Below are positions 14,380-20,630 of a stretch of DNA of 20,630 nt, one piece after another. The notes beneath the pieces were generated by a model. That model saw nothing but the letters and a program-made list of their open reading frames with translations. It ran no database searches and was not told where the DNA came from. Source of the stretch: Flavobacteriales bacterium UBA2426 (GTDB lineage Bacteria > Bacteroidota > Bacteroidia > Flavobacteriales_F > PHOS-HE28); the NCBI GenBank assembly GCA_002342985.1, contig DDRC01000208.1, forward strand, positions 1-20,630, in the 5' to 3' direction. The translations under genes were made by a program, and so were the position numbers. The stretch's first letter is position 1. Every line of letters starts with the position of its first letter.

Positions 14380-16656
14380 ATGATAACGAGCCGGATAGAC
14401 TGTGTGGCGGCGGCCCTTGCGGCTTGCTTCTTGGCGCTGAACGCCATGGGGCAGCGCGCGGTCACCGTGCGCGATGCTTCCGGCGCCCCCGTGCCTTATG
14501 CGCACATCGTGTGGCAGGCATTGGGAAGCGGGGGGGGCAGCGGCATGGCGGTGATGGATGCCCATGGGCAAGGAAGCATCCCGGCCATGGAAGCCGCTGC
14601 CGACCGCCTTGCGCTGCGCGTCTCCTTCGTCGGCTATCGCACCATCACGGACACCGTGGAGGCGCGCGGCACCGCCCCTCTGGTGTACAGCATGCGGCCG
14701 GAGGCGCTTGCGCTATCGGAGTTCGTGGTAACCGGTCAGTACGCGCCGGCATCCCCGGAGAAGGCGGTGCATCGTGTGCGGGTGATCGATGCCGCGCAGA
14801 TGCAGCGGATGGCCGCCAACAGCCTGGCCGATGCGCTCCGCAACGAGCTCAACATCCGTCTTTCACAGGACAATGTGCTCGGCACCTCCATTTCCATGCA
14901 AGGGCTTGGCGGCCAGAACGTGAAGCTCCTGATCGATGGCGTGCCGGTGATCGGCAGGCAGGACGGCAACATTGACCTGGCACAGATCGACCTCACGGGC
15001 ATCGAGCGCGTCGAGGTCGTGGAAGGTCCGCTGAGCGTCAATTACGGAACCAACGCGCTCGCAGGCACGATCAACCTGATCACCCGGAAGAGCGGCGGAC
15101 AGCCCTTGTCACTCAAGGCCTCGGCATACGGCGAGCATATCGGCCGACTGAATACCACGATTACCGGCGCCCGACAATGGGGAGGCCACGATGCGGTGGT
15201 CACCCTGGGCCGCAACTTCTTCGCCGGTTGGGACCCGCGCCATACCGGAATCGTCGACCTCTCCCCGGCCATCGCCGATTCCAATCGGTTCCAGCAATGG
15301 AAGCCGCGTGAGCAGTATTTCGGCCGACTCAGTCTCAGGCGCTCCGCGGCGGATTGGGACCTAGGATACAAGGCCGAGGCCATGCACGATGTGATCATCA
15401 ACCGGGGCAGGCCGCGCGCGCCTTACTTCGAATCGGCGTTCGACGAGCGGTATACCACCATCCGGTTCGACAATGCAGTATCCGCGGAGCGTCGTCTCTT
15501 GGCGGGTCGCAAGGTGACCGCCCTTGTCGCGCACAACCGCTACCTGCGCAGGAGCAATCTCTGGTACCGCGACCTCACCACCCTCGGTGAACAGCTCGTG
15601 GATGGCGCTGGCGAGCAGGATACCTCCCGATTCACGCTTACGAACGTACGCGCGAATTTCATCCGGGCCCAGGCCGGCGCACGATTGAATTATGAGCTGG
15701 GCGCCGACCTGAACCTGGAGACCGGGGGGGGGCGCAGGATCGGTGATGGCATGGAGGAGATCGGGGATTTTGCCGTGCTGGCCAGTGCCGAGTACCGCCC
15801 GGTGGAGGCCCTGACCATCCGGCCCGGTGCCCGATACGCCTACAATACGCGCTACGGTGCACCCATCGTGCCCTCCTTGAATGTCCGCTGGCAGATGAGC
15901 CGGGGCTTCACCCTTCGCGCCTCGTATGCCAGCGGATTCCGGGCCCCATCGCTGAAGGAGCTCTACCTGTTCTTCGTGGATGTGAACCACGACATCACCG
16001 GGAACACCGCCCTGGAGGCCGAGCGCTCGCGCAACCTCAGCGCGGCCCTGGGCTATCGCCACGCGAAGGACAAGGGCGTTTATACAAGCGAGGTCTCCCT
16101 CTTCCACAACAGCGTGGAGGACCTCATCACCCTCGCCCAGGTCAGCGGCACGCAGTACTCGTACATCAATGTGGGCGGGTTCCGCACAACGGGTGGGAGC
16201 ATCGGTGCGGGGTGGGACAACGGCCACTGGGTGGTCACCTGCGGCGCGGCCGTGACGGGCCGCTACGATGATGTGGCACGGTCTACGGGAAGCCCCTACC
16301 TCTTCACCAGTGAGGTGCGCGCCTCCATCACCAAGCAATGGCTGCGCAAGGGGTGGAGCGGTTCGGTCTTCTGGAAGTGGCAGGATCGCCTGGTGAACTA
16401 TGCGCTGATGGCGGACGGAAAGGTGGGCCAGACGTGGATCGATGCCTTCCACATGGCGGACGCCTCCCTGACCAAGCGTCTTTGGCGCGGCCGGGCGGCG
16501 ATGACCGCAGGCTGCAAGAACCTGTTCGATGTGCAGGCGATCGCAGCAACCATGGCAGGGGGTGCGCATGGCGGCGGCGGTGCGAGCGTGCCGATGGCCA
16601 CCGGACGCCTGGCTTTCCTGAGGATCGAGATGGACCTGAAGCGCGGATCCGAATGA
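14380..16656 (+). CDS. TonB-dependent outer-membrane receptor, probable haem or metal-complex uptake
   Basis: The 758-residue product has a signal peptide (about 1-24, ending ALNAMG before Gln25) and a carboxypeptidase-regulatory-like domain (about 27-105, with VSFVGYRTITDTV). A plug domain (about 115-235) shows LLIDGVPVIG and RVEVVEGPLSVNYGTNALAG. A 22-strand-type barrel follows. The barrel contains a FRAP box (520-523) and downstream NTALE (542-546), with His537 between them. That layout recalls haem receptors, where a His lies between FRAP and NPxL boxes, though the second box is degenerate. ATG 14380 is chosen for the clean signal peptide. GTG 14281, overlapping the upstream stop, would add 33 uncharacteristic residues. 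The gene contains G8 and G9 runs. Its stop overlaps the HmuY lipoprotein start by ATGA. Substrate is inferred from neighbours only. Confidence 0.9.
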   Translation: MITSRIDCVAAALAACFLALNAMGQRAVTVRDASGAPVPYAHIVWQALGSGGGSGMAVMDAHGQGSIPAMEAAADRLALRVSFVGYRTITDTVEARGTAPLVYSMRPEALALSEFVVTGQYAPASPEKAVHRVRVIDAAQMQRMAANSLADALRNELNIRLSQDNVLGTSISMQGLGGQNVKLLIDGVPVIGRQDGNIDLAQIDLTGIERVEVVEGPLSVNYGTNALAGTINLITRKSGGQPLSLKASAYGEHIGRLNTTITGARQWGGHDAVVTLGRNFFAGWDPRHTGIVDLSPAIADSNRFQQWKPREQYFGRLSLRRSAADWDLGYKAEAMHDVIINRGRPRAPYFESAFDERYTTIRFDNAVSAERRLLAGRKVTALVAHNRYLRRSNLWYRDLTTLGEQLVDGAGEQDTSRFTLTNVRANFIRAQAGARLNYELGADLNLETGGGRRIGDGMEEIGDFAVLASAEYRPVEALTIRPGARYAYNTRYGAPIVPSLNVRWQMSRGFTLRASYASGFRAPSLKELYLFFVDVNHDITGNTALEAERSRNLSAALGYRHAKDKGVYTSEVSLFHNSVEDLITLAQVSGTQYSYINVGGFRTTGGSIGAGWDNGHWVVTCGAAVTGRYDDVARSTGSPYLFTSEVRASITKQWLRKGWSGSVFWKWQDRLVNYALMADGKVGQTWIDAFHMADASLTKRLWRGRAAMTAGCKNLFDVQAIAATMAGGAHGGGGASVPMATGRLAFLRIEMDLKRGSE
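14530..14537 (+). repeat. G8 homopolymer run in the receptor gene
   Basis: Eight consecutive G bases encode Gly51-53 in the carboxypeptidase-like domain just after the signal peptide. Slippage here would truncate the receptor early. Confidence 0.9.
15724..15732 (+). repeat. G9 homopolymer run in the receptor gene
   Basis: Nine consecutive G bases encode a Gly-Gly-Gly stretch in the barrel part of the same receptor. It is a second possible slippage site or sequencing-error site. Confidence 0.85.
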
Positions 16657-17621
16657 GGACGAAGAGCATCATCATCGGCTTGGGCCTCATGCTTGCCCTG
16701 AGCGCATGCATGAAGGAGGAACTGCCCGTTCAGCCCCGCACGCGGGGCGATGCCATGACCGTGAGCGCCTGCATGGGTCCCGGCTACCAGGACCAGCTGT
16801 GGCTCGACATCAGCAGCGGCATGGCGGTCAGCACGAATCCGAAGACGGCGTGGGACCTGGCGTTCGAGAGCGCACCCGAGGGATGGCGCATCTACTTGAA
16901 CGGATCGAAGCTGATGACCGCTTGGGACCGCGGGGCCGTGGCCATCACCCAGCCGCACGATACGGCGGGCATGGGTGCCGGACGGCGGATCGACGCGCCC
17001 AGCGGGCATCGGGACAGCACCGCCATCCGGGATTGGCGCGGTACGGATGCGGTGTACATCATCGACCTCGGCGTGAATGCCCTGGGTCAGTCGCAAGGGC
17101 TGCGCAAGTTCCGCTTCCGCTCCGTCACCGGCACCGCATACGAATTCGAGGTGGCGCTGCTCGACGGCACGCAGCTTGAGACCGTCACCGTGGTGAAGGA
17201 CCCGTCGCGCTCCTTCACCTGCTACAAGGCGGGGGTCGGCACGGTGCCCATTGAGCCGCCGCGCGGTGCTTGGGACATGGTGGTGACGCAGTACACCCAC
17301 CAGTTCTACGACCCCTTCATGCCCTACATCGTCACCGGCGTGCTCACCGCGCCCACCACGCGGGCAGCCCTCATCCCCGATGCGGAATTCGAAGCGGTCA
17401 CCCTGGCCGACACGCTCATGCACCCGCTCGGGTCGAAGCGCGACGCCATCGGCTACGACTGGAAGCGCTACTCCTTCGAGACCTCCACCTATGCCGTGGA
17501 CACGCGGATGGTGTACATCCTGCAGGATGCGGAAGGGTACTTCTACAAGATGCACTTCATCGACTTCTACGGTGAGCAGGGCCAGGTGGGCTGCCCGCGC
17601 TTCGAGGTGGTGCCCCTGTGA
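16653..17621 (+). CDS. HmuY-family lipoprotein
   Basis: This 322-residue protein has a lipoprotein signal peptide (MRTKSIIIGLGLMLALSAC, lipobox Cys19) and the HmuY family layout. In order these are AWDLAFESAPEGWRIYLNGS, GAWDMVVTQYTHQFYDP, PYIVTGVLTAP, DAIGYDWKRYSF, MVYILQDAEGYFYKMHFIDF and a final CPRFEVVPL. HmuY of Porphyromonas gingivalis is a surface lipoprotein that captures haem and passes it to the TonB receptor HmuR. The ATGA overlap with the upstream receptor gene supports a working pair. No hmuSTUV-like genes follow, since the next gene is convergent, its stop 9 nt away. Two extra cysteines (in SACMGPG and FTCYKAG) could form a disulfide. Whether it binds haem, another tetrapyrrole or a siderophore is not visible. 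Confidence 0.88.
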   Translation: MRTKSIIIGLGLMLALSACMKEELPVQPRTRGDAMTVSACMGPGYQDQLWLDISSGMAVSTNPKTAWDLAFESAPEGWRIYLNGSKLMTAWDRGAVAITQPHDTAGMGAGRRIDAPSGHRDSTAIRDWRGTDAVYIIDLGVNALGQSQGLRKFRFRSVTGTAYEFEVALLDGTQLETVTVVKDPSRSFTCYKAGVGTVPIEPPRGAWDMVVTQYTHQFYDPFMPYIVTGVLTAPTTRAALIPDAEFEAVTLADTLMHPLGSKRDAIGYDWKRYSFETSTYAVDTRMVYILQDAEGYFYKMHFIDFYGEQGQVGCPRFEVVPL

Positions 17622-17630
17622 GCGGTCCGC

Positions 17631-20135
17631 CTACATATCCATGTCGCCGCCTCCGTTGCTGCCGGGCTCGGGCCGCTGGTTCTGCTTGCGCCGGAAGAGC
17701 GAGGTGTTCTGCTCACCGAACTTCCAAGTGAGCGTGAAGCGCACGAAGCGCATCTCCCGCCTGCGGAAGCTCTCCTGGTAGAGGCGGTCGGTGTCGATGA
17801 TGTTGCCCCAGCGTCGCGTGAAGAACACGTCATTCACGTTGAGCACCGCGCTGACCCGCTTCGTGATATCGTGGCTCAGGGAAAGGTCCACGCCGTACTG
17901 CGCCAGGCTCAGGCCCTGGGGCTGGATCCGCGGCGCCTCGTACTCGGCATTCACCTGCACGCTCCAGTCCTTGCGCATGCGCCAGGCCAGCAGCCCCTTC
18001 GCGTTCCAGTTGAAGCCCTTGTTGCGCAGCCCCCCTTGGGCATCGCCCAGTGCGACGTCGGTGTACTGCAGCGTGCCGCTCAGGGTGAGCTGCAGCCCCT
18101 GCAGGGGTTCGATCTTCACGATGTTCTCCCACCCGCCGCTGATGCTCTGGCTTCCGTTCACGAATGTGTTCAGGAGGAGCGTTGTGTCCGAGGGCAGGGG
18201 AGTGGCGTAGCTGGTGATGACGTCCTGCGTGTAACGGCCGAAGACGCTGGTAAGCCAGCTGCCCTTGCCCTTCATGAACGGCAGGAGGTGATTGGCCTCG
18301 GCCAGTGTGCTCAGTTCCGGGGCGAGCGCTGGGTTGCCGATGCGCACGTTCCGGCTGTCCGCGTTCATGATGAAGGGCATGATCTGCCAGAAGCTCGGCC
18401 GGCTGATCTTCCGCGACACATTGAACTGCGCCTCGCGCAGGCTGCCGTCCCATTTGCGGGAGAGGTAGAGCGCTGGGAAGAGCGCCTTGCCGAGGTTCTC
18501 CATCCCATCGGGATAACGGTAGCTGAAGGTGATGTCCTTGTTCCGGATCACCGTCTCGAACCAGGTCTGCTCGAAGCGGAAGCCGGCCTGCATGCTCCAA
18601 TGGTCGCTCAACCGGTGCTGCCAGTTCACGTAGGCCGCATTGATCAGGTCGGTGATCCCGTAGTCGTTGGTCAGGCTGGTGTCCAGCACCTCCTGGCCGA
18701 TGGACGGCGAGGAGACGAAGACGTCCAGGTAAGTGTCGTCGAGCTTCCAGCTCCCCTTGATGCCGTATTCCAGCTTGTCGCTGTCGCCCAGCGGCTCGAT
18801 GAAATCGGCCTGCAGGTTCAATTGCCGGTAGCCGCTGCCGCCCAGGTTGTCCTGCAGGCGGGGGCTTCCGCTGAGCAGCCCGCCGGATGCATCGTACGCG
18901 TATTGGTCGAAGTCGGCACGGCTGCTGCGCCGCCAGGTGTTGTAGCTCAGGTCCGCGGTCCATTCACGTCCCTCCTTGGCCGACCGGCGCCTGAATCCGA
19001 TCTGGGTGTTGGTGCTCATCGTCTCCCCGCGCGTGGCGTTGCGCTGCTCGGCGGTGCTGAGCAGCTCACGGCCGGGACCCAGTATCCGCGCATCGAGGTC
19101 CTCCGCGTTGCTCATCTCGTGCATGCGCAGGCTCTGGGAGAACGTAAGGAGGTTGCGGTTCGTCACCTGCCACTCGGCGCCGATGCGGCCGCCGTGCATG
19201 GTGCGCGCGCTCTCACTGGATGCATCCTGGATGAAATAGCCGGTGGTGCTTCCAGCGCTGCGCTCGGTGCGCTCCGTGCTGCCGTCCGTGACGTTGGTGC
19301 CAGTATTGAAGTTGTAGCCCAGGTTGAAGGCCCATCGGCCCTCCTTCATGTTCAGGTTGGCGCTGCCCTGGTAGCGTCCGTTGGTGCCGATGCCGGCCTG
19401 CACCTGTCCGCTGTACCCCGGCTTGGTGCTCCGCTTCAGCACCACGTTGATGATGCCGCCCGTGGCATTGGCATCGAACGCCACCGATGGATTGGTGATC
19501 ACCTCCACGCGCTCGATCTCCTCAGCGGGCAGCTGCTCCAGCGTCATGGCCGTCGGCCTGCCATCGATGAGGATCTGCGGGCGCGTGCCGCGCATCTCCA
19601 CGTTGCCATCCAGGTCCACGCTCAGGCCCGGAACGTTCTTCATCACATCCACCCCGCTGCCGCCCTGGGTGCTCAGGTCCTTCTCCACGTTGAAGACCCG
19701 GCGGTCCACCTGCATCACCATGGTGGCGCGCTCACCCGTCACCTCCACCTCCTGCAAGAGCTCGGTATTCGGCATCAGCGTGATGTTCCCGAGATCCTGC
19801 TCGGGCCGGTCCCGGGTCAGGCGCAACTGGCTCTCGTAAGGCTTGAATCCGATGAAGCTGATGGCCACCTTCAGCGGCGGCCCCACGGGCAGCTTGTCGA
19901 TGCTGAACTCGCCCGAGCTCCGGCTGATGCCCCCGCCCACGATGCTGTCGTTGGCGGCCATCCGGATGGCGATGGTGGTGAATTCAGCGCCCTTGCGCGT
20001 CTCGCCATCGATCACGCGGCCGAGCACCCGCCCCACAGCGGGCGTCCCCGCTCCGGAGGTCCCCCCCGGGCGTTGTCCGTGCGATGCGGCTGCACTGAGG
20101 ACGGAAAGGGCGAACAGGGAATAGCGAAGCGTCAT
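17631..20135 (-). CDS. TonB-receptor-like outer-membrane beta-barrel protein (OMP_b-brl_3 type)
   Basis: This 834-residue protein has a signal peptide (cleavage before Gln21) and a carboxypeptidase-regulatory-like domain (about 35-125, with GRVIDGETRKGAEFTTI and ISFIGFKPYES). A plug-like domain (about 130-225) shows VFNVEKDLSTQGGSGVDVM, PQILIDGRPTAM and RVEVITNPSVAFDANATGG. A long barrel follows, with SRKISRPSFWQIMPF and NPALAPELS as in the outer_membrane beta-barrel_3 family. After the last strand (FVRFTLTWKFGEQ) a hydrophilic tail of about 30 residues ends in GGGDMDM. Transported substrate unknown. It is monocistronic by layout: the RRM gene upstream ends in its own terminator and the downstream neighbour is convergent. 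No SusD partner is adjacent, so a polysaccharide SusCD system is unlikely. Confidence 0.9.
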   Translation of the reverse strand: MTLRYSLFALSVLSAAASHGQRPGGTSGAGTPAVGRVLGRVIDGETRKGAEFTTIAIRMAANDSIVGGGISRSSGEFSIDKLPVGPPLKVAISFIGFKPYESQLRLTRDRPEQDLGNITLMPNTELLQEVEVTGERATMVMQVDRRVFNVEKDLSTQGGSGVDVMKNVPGLSVDLDGNVEMRGTRPQILIDGRPTAMTLEQLPAEEIERVEVITNPSVAFDANATGGIINVVLKRSTKPGYSGQVQAGIGTNGRYQGSANLNMKEGRWAFNLGYNFNTGTNVTDGSTERTERSAGSTTGYFIQDASSESARTMHGGRIGAEWQVTNRNLLTFSQSLRMHEMSNAEDLDARILGPGRELLSTAEQRNATRGETMSTNTQIGFRRRSAKEGREWTADLSYNTWRRSSRADFDQYAYDASGGLLSGSPRLQDNLGGSGYRQLNLQADFIEPLGDSDKLEYGIKGSWKLDDTYLDVFVSSPSIGQEVLDTSLTNDYGITDLINAAYVNWQHRLSDHWSMQAGFRFEQTWFETVIRNKDITFSYRYPDGMENLGKALFPALYLSRKWDGSLREAQFNVSRKISRPSFWQIMPFIMNADSRNVRIGNPALAPELSTLAEANHLLPFMKGKGSWLTSVFGRYTQDVITSYATPLPSDTTLLLNTFVNGSQSISGGWENIVKIEPLQGLQLTLSGTLQYTDVALGDAQGGLRNKGFNWNAKGLLAWRMRKDWSVQVNAEYEAPRIQPQGLSLAQYGVDLSLSHDITKRVSAVLNVNDVFFTRRWGNIIDTDRLYQESFRRREMRFVRFTLTWKFGEQNTSLFRRKQNQRPEPGSNGGGDMDM

Positions 20136-20142
20136 GGAGGCG

Positions 20143-20150
20143 CGAAAGTA
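20143..20150 (-). promoter_or_regulatory. Putative -7 box before the beta-barrel gene
   Basis: On the minus strand TACTTTCG, a near match to TAnnTTTG, lies 7 nt before ATG 20135, so the transcript would have almost no leader. No convincing -33 TTG was found. Two short inverted repeats lie just upstream (arms 20152-20158/20170-20176 and 20184-20188/20192-20196). Nothing else is seen in the 20136-20233 gap. Confidence 0.4.
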
Positions 20151-20233
20151 CCGGCCCGTGCCAGCATGCCGGGCCGAGGGCTCCTCGATGCGAGGCGGCG
20201 CGTGGCCCCATTGACATCTTTTGGGAGGGGCCG

Positions 20234-20266
20234 AAAAAGGAAGAGGCCCCGCAGCGCGGGGCCTCT
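20234..20266 (-). terminator. Intrinsic terminator of the RRM gene
   Basis: An 11-bp perfect stem (arms 20242-20252 and 20256-20266, loop AGC) read on the minus strand is followed by TCCTTTTT. It starts about 20 nt after the stop of the RNA-binding protein gene. It would isolate that gene from the beta-barrel gene downstream. Confidence 0.8.
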
Positions 20267-20285
20267 CTTTCTTCGGGGTATCGAT

Positions 20286-20630
20286 CTAGTAGTCGTCGTT
20301 GCGCGAGCCGCGGTCGCTGCGATAGTCGCTGCGATAGCCGCCGCGATCGCCACCGCGGTCATTGCGGTAGCCGCCACGGTCGCCGCCCCGGCCTCCGCCG
20401 AAGCCGCCGCGGTCCCCCTCGGTGCGGGGACGGGCCTCGTTCACCACGAGGTCACGGCCGTGGAAGTTCTTGCCATTGGTGCCCTCGATGGCGGTGCGGC
20501 CAGCGTTATCATCGGACATCTCCACGAAGCCGAAGCCGCGGCTCCGGTTGGTGGCCTTGTCCATGATGATCTTGGCCGAAGTCACTTCTCCGTATTGCTC
20601 GAAGAGCTCGCGGAGGTCCTGGGACCTAAC
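20286..20630 (-). CDS. RRM-domain RNA-binding protein with RGG-rich tail, N-terminus cut by window
   Basis: This is a single RNA-recognition-motif protein of the glycine-rich bacterial type, thought to bind RNA in cold or stress responses. The frame is open to the window edge (VRSQDLRELFEQYGE before the first internal GTG at 20585), so the first strand with the RNP2 motif is outside. RNP1 is RSRGFGFVEM, with both aromatic residues that stack on RNA present. The RRM ends near GRDLVVNEARPR. The last 45 or so residues are Gly/Arg/Asp/Tyr-rich, with RGGDRGGYR repeated, a composition linked to RNA binding and phase separation in other proteins. It ends in its own terminator. Function of the Bacteroidota members is largely uncharacterised. 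Confidence 0.93.
   Translation of the reverse strand, partial: VRSQDLRELFEQYGEVTSAKIIMDKATNRSRGFGFVEMSDDNAGRTAIEGTNGKNFHGRDLVVNEARPRTEGDRGGFGGGRGGDRGGYRNDRGGDRGGYRSDYRSDRGSRNDDY
20331..20390 (-). repeat. Two-copy RGGDRGGYR coding repeat
   Basis: Two 27-nt units (20364-20390 and 20331-20357 on the minus strand) encode RGGDRGGYR with a 6-nt Asn-Asp spacer, within the tail of the RNA-binding protein. Partial YRSD units follow. The tail is probably length-variable between strains. Confidence 0.75.

Noticed and set aside
17631..20135. SusC-type polysaccharide importer
   Set aside because: No SusD gene is adjacent, and the barrel motifs fit the OMP_b-brl_3 group better.

Overview
The window is a GC-rich piece of a Bacteroidota chromosome, most likely Flavobacteriales. 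The evidence is the order of the division and cell-wall genes, the Bacteroidota-type C-terminal peptide of FtsZ, a type IX secretion (T9SS) sorting domain, HmuY-family proteins, TonB-linked receptors with carboxypeptidase-like N-terminal domains, and TAnnTTyG-like -7 promoter boxes in place of clear Shine-Dalgarno sites. The genus cannot be told from this sequence alone.

Positions 1-8735 (+) hold the end of the dcw (division and cell wall) cluster: murD (5' end cut by the window), a separate gene encoding only a MurD-like C-terminal domain, ftsW, murG, murC, ftsQ, ftsA and ftsZ. The genes are tightly packed, with ATGA overlaps at murG/murC and murC/ftsQ. Together they make the last cytoplasmic peptidoglycan precursors (MurD, MurC), lipid II (MurG), septal glycan (FtsW) and the divisome scaffold (FtsQ, FtsA, FtsZ). 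A perfect 13-bp hairpin with a short T tract ends the cluster, and a GatB/YqeY-domain gene follows.

Positions 9275-11334 (-) encode a sensor kinase and an OmpR-type response regulator in an overlapping pair. A glutamyl-Q tRNA(Asp) synthetase-like gene (+) then meets a DUF4190-like lipoprotein gene (-) head-on, the two stop codons sharing one CTAG.

Positions 13040-17621 (+) form a probable haem or metal-ligand uptake module. It consists of a secreted HmuY-like protein with a T9SS sorting domain, a TonB-dependent receptor, and an HmuY-family lipoprotein. Two HmuY-like proteins with different surface-delivery signals flank one receptor. This is the most interesting accessory feature of the window.

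Positions 17631-20135 (-) encode a large outer-membrane beta-barrel protein of the TonB-receptor-like OMP_b-brl_3 type. A terminator follows, and then a partial gene (20286-20630, -) for an RRM RNA-binding protein with an RGG-rich tail. No tRNA, rRNA, CRISPR array, insertion sequence or phage gene was seen, and there is no gene-free stretch above about 190 bases.
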